This document shows, one piece after another, positions 12,476 through 25,100 of a DNA stretch of 64,000 nucleotides. Within the stretch, counting starts at the first letter, position 1, and every line of letters starts with the position of its first letter. The notes beneath the pieces are model-generated. The model searched no databases and was not told where the DNA came from. It worked only from the letters and a program-made list of their open reading frames with translations. The position numbers were made by a program, and so were the translations under genes. This DNA is from Voacanga thouarsii (lineage: Eukaryota > Streptophyta > Magnoliopsida > Gentianales > Apocynaceae). The stretch covers positions 1,984,001 to 2,048,000 of the forward strand of contig JANUWF010001224.1 of assembly GCA_026120185.1 (NCBI GenBank), read 5' to 3'.

Positions 12476-14062
12476 TGTTAGCCCTAAGGGCATTCTTTTG
12501 TGTTTTGACTTATGAAAATATTGATGAGGACTATCTTGTGTGATCTGTATGTGATAGGACATGTTTAACCTCAATTCATCTAAGCCGTGCAAATAAAATT
12601 GTTAACTCTTGAGCAATGGAATCTAAGAATAGGTGATCAAGAAGAAGACAAGCTTAAAAGATTGCATACCAAGAAGTCTTTATGAAATAAATTTAGACTA
12701 GGAATCATTGTTAAGGTATTACTTGTAAAATTCTTATGTCTCTTTACCTTATGAATCAATTTATTTCTACCTTGAAGCACACAAATAAAATGATTTTAAA
12801 GAGTAAGCTTTCAGATGTTTGGAATGAGTAGTTTGGATGGACTCTGCATCCAAAAATTCTGTCCAAAAATCTATAACGGTGTCAAAATATTTTTTCCTAG
12901 AAAAGTATAATTTTGGACTCAACTTTTAGACGCACCTTCTTCCAATCCCTAAGTCCAAAACTCTGAAAAATCTGACAACGAGAAAAACTAGCCATCACTA
13001 GCCGTTGTTGTCTTATTTTTTGCTTCTATAAAAGCTTTCAAAACTCGATTTTCTATAAGATTTTTGTGCTATCTTTCTCAAAAACACTCTTACACTTTAG
13101 AATACATAAATCTCCCTTTTCAATGTGTGTTTCAAAGTGAAATCAAATTGATCCAAAGTTAAAAAGCCAAAGGTACTTAGCTGTTCATATCTGCTCAATC
13201 TGTGAGCTATTTATGTACTCTATCTTTTATCAGCTTGTGTATCAATGTTGTGGTATAAAACCCAGTTGGGATGATCCTTGTTTGATGAATGTATCAAGGT
13301 TGTGATATAAAACCACAGTTGGGGTGTGCATTGATTGTTGTGTTTGTAGAGGTTGGGTGTAAAACTAAGTTGGTGATCCTCTTGCATAAGATTGGTGTAG
13401 CTTACCACCATTGATTTGGAAAAAGGATTTAGTGATTGTGTTAAAATCTTTAAGTGGGTATTTAAGGTAGTGGATGTAGATCAATTGAGGATCGAACCAC
13501 TATAAATCCTTAGGTCTTTTCTTTTACATTTCATCGGCACTTTATCACTGCAATTTTACTGCTCATTAGATCAAAGAACTTTGTCTCAATCTCTGCAATT
13601 GTTAATCATTTTTAAAAGACCTTTGTGTTCTATAGAAAGTCTATCTTTAGTGCCTCAACTGACCATCTTTAAAACAAACTATCTTCTCACCATTTAGTGA
13701 TGTTTCAAAAGATTCATATATGTACTCCTACAACTACAAAGCTAATCTATTTATACCTGTGTTTTTACTATTCACCCGACTTGAGAGCTTTATACTCCTC
13801 ATTACATTCATTGATTTTATCAAAGACTTTTATGTAGTTGAGTGAAACTATTATTGTTGCTTTATCTACCTATCTTAACTATAGATATTCTTTTCATCAT
13901 TTAAAAGAGTTTTGAAAGTTCTTTAGCAGCACATTCAAGTCTGCATTTTTGAACTCACACTTTGTCGACCTTTATCAAAAAGGCATCAAAGAATTTTTTA
14001 GTCGCATTTATTTACCATAAACCTTATTCACCCCCCCCCCCCCCCCACTCTAAGGTTTATCA
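12476..14062 (+). repeat. 5' LTR of the Sirevirus-like element
   Basis: TG...CA boundaries, with a TATA-like TATAAAAG at 13027-13034 (equivalent at 37703-37710 in the 3' LTR). The 3' end holds a C run (14032-14046) before CTCTAAGGTTTATCA. Compared with the 3' LTR it carries an extra ~55-bp tandem duplication near 13228-13340 (two copies of a TTGTGRTATAAAACC...CAGTTGGG segment), which explains most of the length difference. Confidence 0.9.
13027..13034 (+). promoter_or_regulatory. Candidate TATA box in the 5' LTR
   Basis: TATAAAAG preceded by TGCTTC. It is conserved in the 3' LTR at 37703-37710 and sits about two fifths of the way into the LTR, a plausible U3/R position. Confidence 0.5.
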
Positions 14063-14077
14063 ATTAGTTTCAGGGTG
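14063..14077 (+). other. Degenerate primer binding site
   Basis: ATTAGTTTCAGGGTG directly after the LTR end matches ATTGGTATCAGAGCC, the usual Copia site complementary to initiator Met-tRNA, at 10 of 15 positions by eye. Confidence 0.55.
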
Positions 14078-14124
14078 TTGGTCTGCGTTATCTTTGACTT
14101 AACAGCCTTGTACCAAATATCCAT

Positions 14125-14674
14125 ATGGCAAACACATCTAATTTACCTTACATAGAAGGATCTTCCACAAATAGACCTCCTTTTTTCAATGGAAGTAATT
14201 ATATATTCTGGAAAAGCAGAATGAAGATTTATGTTTGCTTGATCAATTTTGAGCTATAGAATCCGATTAAAAAGGGTCCATTTTTCTCGTCAAAATTTCT
14301 TGATGGTAGAAAAGTGCCTAAACAGAGTGATGAATATGATAATGGGAACATTGCGAAAATGACTCTGAATATTCAGGAAATGAACATATTGTGTTGTGCT
14401 CTTGATGCTAATGAATACAACCGAGTTAGTGGTTGTGATTCAACTCACGAAATATGGAGACTACTTGAGGTTATCCATGAGAGGACAAATCAAGTAAAAG
14501 AATCAAACCTGGGAATGTTGGTCTGAAATTATGAATTGTTCTGTATGAAGACAAGTGAGAACATAATTGATATGTTTACTCAATTTACAAATATTATGAA
14601 TGGTCTAAAAGCGTATGGGAAAACATATTCCCTTGGAGAACAAAATAGAAAACTGCTTGTTGCTCTGCCAAAGA
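14125..14674 (+). pseudogene. Sirevirus-like gag, N-terminal part
   Basis: The ATG at 14125 opens MANTSNLPYIEGSSTNRPPF followed by FNGSNYIFWKSRMKIYV, a typical Copia gag start (the RPP-F-G-NY--WK-RM pattern). An in-frame stop falls after about 44 codons. The gag continues open at 14314-14526 with the DE(Y)DNGN...A-IW motif region and then ELFCMKTSENIIDMF after another stop. It ends at LLVALPK, where the giant LTR is inserted. The next codons (S-W-Q-P-K) resume at 18981, so one gag was split. In the family this protein forms the virus-like particle. This copy is dead. Confidence 0.85.
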
Positions 14675-17600
14675 TGTAAAACCCCACCTAAACCTACCCT
14701 AGAGTAAGGGAGATGTGATGTATATCATGTCATCATGCATAAAATATATCTCTTAACTGATTTTTTATGCCTTAGAATTGTGGTTTTTAGGGTATATGAT
14801 TTATTTGTCCTTATTGAGTAAAAAGGGTAAAAAGGTAATTTTGCTTGGGGTCAAAATAGGAAGATGGTTTGAGGTTTAGATAAGAATAATATTTGGTTGA
14901 GAAAATAAAAACAAAAGTTGATGTAGTTAAGTGGTTAGAGCTTTATGAATTAATTTCTAAGGTCTTGAATTCAAATCCCATCACTTAAGTTTTATTTATA
15001 TTTATCTTAACCCATGTTTAAATTTTCTTTTTCTTACATTCCTTAAAGTTAGGAATGTTGTCTTAAAAGGAAGACACAATGGTAATGTCTTGACTATGTG
15101 GTCTTGTCCTAAAAGAATTCTAGAAGAATTCTTGTCTCCATTATTTTTGCAAGCCTTGTCCTAACCTCTTTGAATTTAAACTATTCATAAATCTTTAATT
15201 CATTATTTTATATCCATAAAATTCTTAGATAATCCCTTGCTAGGAATTTCGAAAGTCCCAACTCTTGAGGAATAGTGGTAGCTGAAAATAGGGACAAAAA
15301 ATAGGAAGAAGGTTCCATCGAATCACCATAGCTATTCCTTCAAAGCTTCATCCTCTTCTTGTTCATGTTTTGGTTAAAAATCTGGAAAATTTTCCAGATT
15401 ACCTTCAAAACTGTTTTCAAAAAATTGCAGCAAGCTTCCCGACCCAATTCTTGCAAGGAATCAATCACCTTGTGAGAGGATGAAGGATGAAATCCCTTGA
15501 AATTTCGCAGCTTCACAAATAAGACCAAAGCAGAAATTTTTTCCAGCAATCTAGAAACCTTTGAACAGGAACATGAAGCCATCTATTAGAGCACATGGAC
15601 AGCTGGAACTTTTCCCTTTCTTCTTCAAGATGATGGCTGAAAAACCACCATTAATGAACCTTCAAACACCATCAAATTCCAGCTGCAAAATCATTTCAAA
15701 GTAGACCAAAAATTCTGCACCAAACCCATTTCAATTCCAAGTGTTCTTGAGCTTCAATTCCAGAAATTTTTGTTCAGCTTTGTCTCTTCATGCTAAGGCT
15801 GAAATTCTTCAGCAAACATCACCAAATTTTGACCTTTGTATAGCCCTGAGCTGAACCACTTGGCTTATCCACCTACCTTGAACAACATGACTCCATTAAC
15901 ATACCTCAAAACACTCTTATCTTCACTCTATCCAAACTTATTCAAACTTGAAATTAAATTTTCAGATTTTGTTCCATTAAAACACTCATTTAGCTAGTTG
16001 ATAAACCAGAAAATTCTCTGCCATTCCATAACCAATTTCAGCCAGCCTAAGCCTAAAACAACTCTCCATTATTTAGTTAAAACATAGCTAATTCAGTCAT
16101 ACACCATTAAAGGACAAGAAACCTTCCAAGAGCAAATACCATTACCCAATCCTATACCTCAAACATCTCCACTTTTCTCTCAATTCGAATTTTGAAAAAG
16201 CTGAAACTCTCTCTCTCATTCTTGGATAACTGAAAGCTCCCCCTGGGCTAAGCCACTCAGCCATCACTCACACTAGCACACATGAAATTCCTTTCCTCTT
16301 AAACTCTCTTAAGAATACCAAGAACACACACTTCACATCTTCAAGCTTAAATCACATCTAAACATCTCCAATCACTCCCAAACTCTCTAAACAATTAGTA
16401 ATTAACCTATATTTTTCATTGGTACACTTTATAACACTAAAACACACAAAGTTGAATCTTCAATTAGATCAAACCACCCTTTTTTGTTGAAGATTCGAAG
16501 AACACTAAAAAGGTAAAATAAAAAAAAAAATCTTTTTGTTCTTCTTCTTTTATTCAACTTCTATTCTTCTCCCCTACTCTTATTTGTTCCTCTCTCACTC
16601 TCTCCCTCTCTCTTGGCTGAAATGTTGATGAACAACCATGGACTATTTTCGGATCACTAAAAGCCATCAAGCACTCAAGAACCTCCACTAAGTAAGGTGA
16701 AACCTTCATCAAACGATCATCAAATCAAGTATTTCTTTCTTGATCTCCTCTTTAAATTTTCAAAATCAAGACTCTTAGATGATGATAGGTTGATTGAATA
16801 AAGTAGGGTTGAAAATATGTATGTGGGTAAAAGGAGTGGATTTAAGACATGAGAATGGGAATGAATGTTGTGATTTATGGATTATCCTTAGAATCACTAT
16901 ATGTTCACCATGATTAAGAGCTTTATGGATGTCTTGATGCATGTTAGACATTATGCCACCATTATTGATTAGGCCTTCAAGATATTATTTTTCAATAAAG
17001 CCATATATAATATTATGCCTAATAGATTATCATCCTTGTTGTAGTATATGTTAATTCAAGCCTATGTTTTTGGATAGATTAAACATGATATTTGTTGAAT
17101 CCTTGTGCGTATGAACATGAATATGGATTTTCTCTAGCAATAGAATTATTTTAAGAACTACTTTTTTTATTTTTAGAATTATTCGTACTATCATTATTAT
17201 TATTAATACATTTAATATTATTATTTTATTTAATTTACAAATTTCAAAAAATATTAAGTAGGTTCGAAATAGAAGATGATTTGAAATATTATTATTTTAT
17301 TAGTTAAATAAATAAAATACTTTTATTAAATATAAGTAATAAAATATTAGAATTAATTAACATTAAATGACTCCTAAAACCATAATATTATTAGATAGCC
17401 TTACTAAAACTTTTATCTACACTCATAAATATTATTTATATTATAATAATTTATTTATTATTAATTTTATTTGTTATTTGTTATTTATTATTTATTAATT
17501 AAAAATAAGGTTAATTTGTTATTATTTATAATAATACTATTTAATTATTATTTATTACCAATATTATTTAGGATTTATTATTACACATTGTTTATTACTA

Positions 17601-18980
17601 ATATTACTCATTATTTATTATTTGTTAATAAATAGTTAATATCATAATTTATTGCTTATTATTTATTTATAACACCTATTTATTTTAATGTATCTAACTA
17701 ACTTTATTTTATAAAATACTTTATCAACTAGTATTAAAGCTTAAGGCATTGCTATCATGGTTAGATATTGTTGTGGCTAGTTGACCTAAGAATAATTATT
17801 TATTTAAGGCAAGTATTGTCTGGATGTTTGTCTTATACCTTGTATTTATCCCAGGCGGGCTTAGGTTGACCTGAATTACCTTGGAAGACTTTTGCACCCA
17901 AGAAGAACAAAAGATCAAGTAAGTTCTTGCATAAAACTGTTTGAAGACCAAAGTTACCTTAGCAAGTCAAACTCAATGTATACGAGTATTTGTACTGTAA
18001 ATGAAATTATGGACAATTTTCTTTTTCTTTTCAGTCAAGCAAACCATTTAAAGTTAAACAAGTAATTTTATACAAAATGCCAAACTTTTCCTAAAAACTT
18101 AACTTTAACAAGAATTTTGGAAACCATAATTGCTATTTCAAAGAGAATCAATGTGTGATCTTTCTTTTCCCAAGTGGGATGAATAACGTTAAGTACTCAA
18201 TAAAAGTAGACTACTAGGACTAATCTTTGAAGGGTTATAATAAGTCTCTCAGTAGGTGGCCACCTCTAAGGGTGAGTCCTAGATATTCCTCCATCTCTAC
18301 ACCCAATCCTGTAGGTCATACCGGTCTAAGCTAGCAAGTTTAGTCAAGTGGACTGTATACTTCCAAAATAGACAACTGGTAAGTTTGGGTGTAGAGATGG
18401 AGGAATATCTTACCCGATAGGTCATATACCTATCTTGTGTTAGTATGCACAAAGTGTGACATCCTGAACGTTATTTTGTCATGGTGCACAAAGTGTGGTG
18501 CCATGGCTGCCTCTTCTGAGTAGTTGTATTTATTGTATACATGCATGGTTTGAAAGGAAAACAACATTTTTCATTTGTGAAATTTATTTGGAACTTGCCA
18601 GCATTTTCTTTTAAGGAAATTTCACAACTTGCATACAAGAACTGTTTTACCTGAAACACTCAAAATACACACGGACTTACTGAAATTTTAGCCTCACCAC
18701 CTTTTTATACCATGTTTTCATATCAGTCCTGTTGTGAAGGTTATTGATTAGAGATTGCCTATATTTGAAGACTTATTATTTTTTCTATATATTTCATTTG
18801 AGAGACTTTAGCAAACATTTATTTACTTTTGGGACATATTCATATATTTCTTGGGTTGTAATAAGTTTAATTTTGAATTATTTTTTTCATTTTTTTCTGT
18901 GTCCTAATTATAAAGACCCTTGTCCTATAAATGGGGCGACATCCCCAACCCTAATAGGGGCGTAGGTAGTGGGTGTTACA
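14675..18980 (+). mobile_element. Solo LTR of the giant-LTR family (probably Ty3/Gypsy)
   Basis: It begins TGTAAAACCCCACC and ends GGGTGTTACA. The flanks AAAGA (14670-14674) and AAAAA (18981-18985) fit a 5-bp target-site duplication with one change, and the gag frame reads P-K-S-W when one copy is removed. At 4306 bp it matches the ~4.04 kb left after removing the nested LTR from 4856-10437, and both share ends and internal words. There is no PBS, PPT or pol. ORFs such as 15340-15582 and 18471-18965 are not recognisable and look fortuitous. Confidence 0.8.
14924..14994 (+). other. tRNA-like segment in the giant LTR (plus copy)
   Basis: TAGTTAAGTGGTTAGAGCTT resembles a tRNA D-arm/A box, and GGTCTTGAATTCAAATCCCA, about 26 bases later, resembles a T-arm/B box. 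Acceptor and T-stem pairing are poor, so this is not called a tRNA gene. It sits about 250 bp into the LTR, as in the copy at 10115-10185. Confidence 0.4.
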
Positions 18981-19213
18981 AAAAAGTTGGCAGCCAAAAA
19001 CCTTGGCTATAGAGGAATAAAAAAATTTGAACATCTTGCCCTCTGAAGAGCTAATTGACTCTCTCTTGACCCGTAAAATGAAACTTAAAAAGTTTCAAGA
19101 ACTTGATATGATGGCAAAGGAAAAAGAGGAACAACCTTGAAAGCTAGATACAATGAAGCTATCAGTGAACAATCTGAAAGTGACTGTGGTACCAATCTAG
19201 ATAATGAAAAATT
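18981..19213 (+). pseudogene. Sirevirus-like gag, central part
   Basis: Resumes the gag after the giant solo LTR as SWQPKTLAIEE, then LPSEELIDSLLTRKMKLKKF, matching the usual Copia gag stretch before the zinc knuckle. Stops and a frameshift are present. The end (GATCTAGATAATGAAAAATT) is the left target of the minus-strand Copia. The segment from about 19182 is repeated at about 20171-20208. Confidence 0.8.
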
Positions 19214-21160
19214 TGAAGGATCAAAAACGGGAAACATCAAAGAAAATGCAGGGGGAAATTTTCAGTTTTCTGATCCACATCTAAGAGAGATTACTTAGTT
19301 GTCTTGTTTGGCTACAAATTAATCAACATGGTGCCGGGTTGCATTGGACCTTATGATGGAAAGGGAGAAGGAGGCCTCAGTAGTTCGACTGGTATTCCTA
19401 CCAATCTTCTACTCCTACGCATTACACTTCTCCAAGCTTCTTCTTTTAGTCTTCCAGAGTATGACTCTACCTTAATCTTGGATTAGCTTGGTGAAAGCTC
19501 CTTTGGATAACCAACATCCACTCCTAGAGAGAAAGGATAGAAGAAAGAGGAAACACAAGAGGAATGGTGGTTGCACACACCTAAGAGAGAGAGCTAGGGT
19601 TGGAAAACCTTTCCATTTCTTCCCAATATTGTTTGGGCACCCTAAAGCTTAATGAAACTCTAGTAGGCCAAAACACACTAAGCCCTAATAGGCTTGGTAT
19701 TGGGCACATAAACCAATTGTCTTTATTATCTTTTCTGGACTTTATCAAATACCTAAGACAATTTCCAATTTGACTCTTAATATATGTCAACATATATTAG
19801 CCCAATGAAATAATTTATTCCAACCCAATTTTTTGAATTCATTAATTATCTTTTGTGGACTTTATGAAAAACCCAAGACTAATTAATTATTTCTAATTAG
19901 ATTCTTAGAATAAATTTTATTTCTCTTTAAGATAATTATCCATGAAGCCCAAATCGTGTCTAGACAACACCAAGGTAACTTGAGTTGCTCTGGGGACCAA
20001 GAGACATATTATTCATGGCTACTAAAAGGACTAAAATGACCTTACTATTAAATATCTGTATTTTACCATTTTAAATTTTTTTATTTTTCACCATATAGAA
20101 ATATTGACCCCAAGAATAATATTCCTAAAACAATGTCTCTAACCTATAGGTGAAATGACGGAAATGATGAAAAAGTGACTATGGTAACGATCTAGACAAC
20201 AAAGAATTTGAAGGATCAAAAATGGGTAACATCAAAGAAAACGCAGTGGAAAATTTTTAGCTTTCCGATCCACATCTAAGAGAGATTACTTAGTTGTCTT
20301 GTTTGGTTGTGAATTAACCAACACGATGCCGGGTTGCATTAGATCTTGTGATGGAAAGGGAGAAGGAGGCCTCGGTAGTTCGACTGGTATTCCTACCAAT
20401 CTTCTACTCCTATGCATTAAACTTCTCTAAGCTTCTTCTCTTAGTCTTTCGGAGTATGACTCTATCTTAATCTTGGGTTAGCTTGGTGAAAGCTCTTTTG
20501 GATAACCAAGATCCACTCCTAGAGAGAAATGATAGAAGGAAGAGGAAACACAAGAGGAATGGTGGCTGCACACACATAAGAGAAAGAGAGAGCTAGGGTT
20601 GGAAAACCTTTCCATCTCTTCCCAATATAGTTTGGGCACCCTAAGGTTTAATGAAACCCTAGTGGACCAAAACACACTAAGCCCTAATGGGTTTGGTATT
20701 GGGCATATAAACCAATCGTCTTTATTATCTGTTCTGGGTTTTATCAAATATCCAAGATAATTTCCAATTTGACTCTTAATATATGTCAACATATATCAAC
20801 CCAATGAAATAATTTATTCCAACCCAATTTTTTGAATTCATTAATTATCTTTTCGGGACTTTATGAAAAATCTAAGACTAATTAATTAATTCTAATTAGA
20901 CTCTTAGAATAAATTTTATTTCTCTTCAAGATAATTATCCATGAAGCCTAAATTGTGTCTAGACAACACCAAGGTAACTTGAGCTGCTCTGGGGACCAAG
21001 AGACATATTATTCATGGCTACTAAAATGACTAAAATACCCTTACTATTAAATATCTGTATTTTAGCATTTTAAATATTTTCATTTATTACCATATAGAAA
21101 TATTTACCCCAAGAATAATATTGCTAAAACAATGTCTCTGACCTACAGGTGAAATGATGA
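19182..21160. repeat. ~0.99-kb tandem duplication spanning a host/LTR junction
   Basis: Copy A (about 19182-20170) and copy B (about 20171-21160) each contain a ~38-bp piece of Sirevirus gag (AAAGTGACTRTGGTAMCRAT...) followed by the same ~0.95 kb of Copia LTR end (TGAAGGATCAAAAA..., then ATGGAAAGGGAGAAGGAGGC). Copy B keeps the intact target duplication GAATT (20204-20208). Copy A reads AAATT. Because both copies include the junction, the duplication happened after the Copia inserted. Confidence 0.85.
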
Positions 21161-22085
21161 AAATACCTCTCTATGTAATACCCATCAATGAGATAGGATA
21201 AATATACTAACACCCATCTCAAAGACATCTACCATCTTTAGATTTCTAGTCCGATAATCCGTGACTCACTCGAATATACTTGCTTATCATTGGAAGCTAC
21301 CCAAAAGCACACATTCTAGAATTATGTTCCCAGGGCCCTAGATTATTAGATTATCCTAGACAATCACAAGGGAGTGATTTAACTTCACAAAATAAAGCAT
21401 AGAAACTCTATTGCATGAATCCATCCTAACTAACTAGAGTAATATACCCAACGTACATGGTTATTGACCTCACAAAAGAGATCTCATCCAACATACATCA
21501 AGGTACAAGACCCTAGCTTCGCCAAACTACCAACTCATATTCAAGTATGAAGGTATCCGTCCACCCTATAGCAGTAATAGTCCGGTCTCTATAATTATAG
21601 TACTTTAAGAGAAACCACTACTACAGGTCCAGTTCTATATATTCATAATGCGCTTATGCTAATTTTGTGAGTGAACTGCTTTCTGATTCAAGATAAATCA
21701 TTTCTTATTGAAACTCAAGGCATAATAGTCTTATTTTGATGAAATGCTCAATTCTATCAAATGACTAAAAACTTAATTTTACTTATATGACAAGTACCCA
21801 TGATCTATACCTTACTGTGAAGAACGACTCAACACATAGACCATTACTTGTCACATTTGAACCTTAAATGTGCATTAATATAAGAAACAAACCAAATTGA
21901 ATGAATTTAGTGGACATGACACCAGGCCCATTGTACCTACCAGGCGCCAGGTTTGTTATGGTTTTCAAGAACTCTAGCTGGGCAGAGTTGATTTGGCGCC
22001 AGGTCCAATGGACCCACCTGTCACTAGGTCTATTTGCAATATGTTTATACAAAATATATAGTCTTTGAGGACATACTTTCCAACA
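20209..22085 (-). repeat. 3' LTR of the minus-strand Copia
   Basis: Bounded by GAATT plus TGAAGGATC on one side and by CTTTCCAACA (22085) followed by the PPT on the other. It carries GC-rich imperfect palindromes at about 21905-22030 (for example GGCGCCAGG). Its outer ~0.95 kb is duplicated at 19214-20170. Confidence 0.88.
21905..22030 (-). other. Cluster of GC-rich imperfect palindromes (3' LTR)
   Basis: CACCAGGCCC, CAGGCGCCAGG, TTGGCGCCAGGTCC and TCACTAGGTC follow each other in about 125 bp and stand out from the AT-rich background. The corresponding cluster in the 5' LTR is at about 29370-29490, and a third lies at 27165-27300 in the internal region. Confidence 0.7.
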
Positions 22086-22108
22086 ATCTCTCACTTGCAC
22101 TACAAAGA
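22086..22108 (-). other. Polypurine tract of the minus-strand Copia
   Basis: Read on the minus strand, GTAGTGCAAGTGAGAGAT lies immediately before the LTR start TGTTGG. This is the position and composition expected for the plus-strand primer. Confidence 0.65.
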
Positions 22109-22143
22109 CTAAAAAAGTTCATAAGTGGCTACCCCTATGACAT

Positions 22144-25100
22144 CTAAGTTCTACGAAACACCTTTTCCATCAAAGGCTTGGTAAAGGGATCTGCCAGATT
22201 ATTGACAAAGGAAGTCTGATAAACCACAATCTCCCGTTTCTAGATGAACTCCTGGATAAGGTGATACTTCCTCTTAATGTGCTTGCCCTTCCTATGGTTT
22301 CCAGGTTCCTTGCATTGTGACACCGCTCCAGTGTTGTCACAATAAATCATGATTGGCCTATCCATGTGCGGTACTACTCCAAGTTCTATGAGGAACTTTC
22401 GGAGCAACACAGCTTCTTTAGAGGCTTTTAAAGTAGCAACGTACTTAACTTCTATGGTAGAATTAGCAATACAGGATTGTTTGATACTTCTCCATGAAAT
22501 AACTCCTCCAGATAAAGTGAAAATATATCCACTAGTGGATTTTCTTTTATCTTTATCTGCCTAGAAGTCTGAGGCTGTGTAATCGATAGGAACCAAATCA
22601 TCATCATGATATACAAGCACATAATCTCTTATTTTTTTTGAGATATTTAGTATATGCTTAACGGCTTGACAGTAAGCTTCTCTTGGGTTTAACTGACATC
22701 TACTAACCATACCTATTGCAAAGCAGATATCTGGCCTAGTACAAAGTATAGTATAAATGAGACTTCCCACAGCCGAAGCATAAGGGATCCTACTCATTTT
22801 CTACTTATCTTCTTATGTCTAAGGACACTGCTTGGAAGATAAGGATAATTCATGTCTAAAGGGTATAATAGCCCCTTTACATTGATCCATGTTATACTTG
22901 ATCAACATCTTATCAATATAAACATATTGGGATAAGCCTAACATTCTATACTTCCTATCTCTAAGAAGCTTAATACCTAGAATGTAGCTAGCTTCTCCTA
23001 TGTCTTTCATGTTAAATTGACTAAATAGCCAAATCTTAATAGATGACAATATCCGTACATCATTTCCAATGAGTAGAATATCATCTACATAAAGTACCAA
23101 GAAAATAACTTTGTCGTTGTCTAATTTCCTATACACACATAGTTCATCCACATTTTGAATGAAACCATAAGCCTTCACAATTTCATCGAAACGTATGTTC
23201 CATACTCGCGATGCTTGCTTAAGTCCATATATGGTCTTCTTAAGCTTACAGACCATTTGTTCTTGACCTTTAGCAACAAAACCTTCTAGCTGAGACATAT
23301 AGATATTTTCACTAAGATAGCCATTTAAGAAAGTCATCTTGACATCCATTTGTCATATCTCGTAGTCATAATGATATGCGATAGCTAAGAGAATGCAGAT
23401 AAACTTAAACATGGCTACTGGTAAAAAGGTATCCTCATAATCGATCCCTTCTTTCTGAGTATAACCTTTAGCAACTAATATTGCTTTATAGGTTTTAACC
23501 TTTCCATCCATACCTCTCTTCCTCTTGTATACCTACTTACACCCATTTGGTTTTATCCTATCAAGTGCATTGACAAGATCCCAAATCTGATTGAGGTATA
23601 TAGACTTAATCTCGGTATTCATAACTAGCTGCCATTTATCTGCATCAGCATCAACAATGGCCTTCTCGTATCTAGTGGGATCTTGTTCCTAATGGTTAGA
23701 GATTAGATTATAGATTTCTCCGGTTCATCTTTCTGGAACTCTTGTGATCCTTCTACTACGATGAGGCTCAATTTGTATAGGAACATCCGATAGTCTTTTT
23801 CTTGGTTCCTCAATCGGGGTGTTAGAAGTACTTAAAGTTGCATCAGTGACCAACTTCTCTTCTAACTATATTCTACTTAAACCCGTAGTGGATGTAACTT
23901 GTTCATCCTCTAAGTGTCTAGCATTAGTACTAACAAGTACTTTATGCTTTTGAGGATGATAGAAATATCCACCTCTCGTTCCTTTTGGATACCTAATGAA
24001 GAAGCATAACTCTGATCTTAGTTTTAGCTTACTTCTTTTTGTCAACACATACGCCGGACAACCCCATATCTTGAGATGGTTCAAATTGGACTTTCGTCCA
24101 ATCCACATCTCATAGGGTGCTAAGTACTGATTTAGAAGGCACTAAGTTCAAAATATATGCCGTTGTTTCTAAGGCCTATCCCCAAAAAGAAATAGGAAGA
24201 GATGCATGACTCATCATGCTTCTGACCATGTCCATCAGATTTCTATTTCTTCTCTCAGCTACTCCGTTATGCTGGGGAGTCCCAAGCCTAGTTAACTGAG
24301 ATACTATACCATGATGTACTAAGTAATCCTTAAACTCACCAAAAAGATACTCTTCACCACGATCCGATCTCAAAGCTTTAATTAATTTACCTCTTTAACG
24401 CTCTACTTCAACCTTAAACTCTTTGAATTTATCAAAAGAGTCAGACTTGCGCCTCATCTAATAAATATAACTAAAATGAGTATCATCTGTGAAAGTGATA
24501 AAGTACTCATAGTCTCCATTAGCTGGTGCAGTTATCGGACCACAAACATCCGTATGAACTAACGCTAGTATTTCCGTGGCTCTATCTACCTTTTTGGTAA
24601 AAGACCTTTTGGTCATTTTACCTTTAAGGCAAGATTCACACTGAGACCATTCTTTCAATCCCAATGAACTTAAAGGTCCATTATGGATTAGCCTTGAATC
24701 CAAGTAGGATTTATATGTCCCAATCTTAGATGCCACAAATACGAGTCATTCGATATGGTCTTTTTCTTTTTATTATGGGGTTCAGTTTGAATATTATTTA
24801 TTTGATTTCTAATAGAATGTATGCAAAAAAAAAAAAAAATCCATACATATTTCCTGTACAAATTAAATTCCCATTTCTACTAATGGAAACACCAGAATGG
24901 AAAGAAATAGAATATCCTTAATTCATCAGTTTAGAAATTGAAATCAAATTCTGTTTAAAATAGGAAACATATAACATATTTTTTAAAAGTAACTTCCTAT
25001 TACAATAAAAAATAAGCTCAAGATCTCCCATTGCTTTGGCCCATATTCTTTCTCCATTCCCTACTTGAAGTCTATGCTCACCCTTACTAAGTCTCCTTGT

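Noticed and set aside
14924..14994. Functional tRNA gene
   Set aside because: A- and B-box-like words are present, but the acceptor and T stems do not pair, and the copy at 10115-10185 has drifted. Reported only as tRNA-like.
19304..20792. Small ORFs at 19304-19486, 19793-19581, 20792-20478 and the related 27769-27951 as genes
   Set aside because: They recur only because they lie in duplicated LTR sequence of one Copia element; no domain is recognised and the LTR position explains them.
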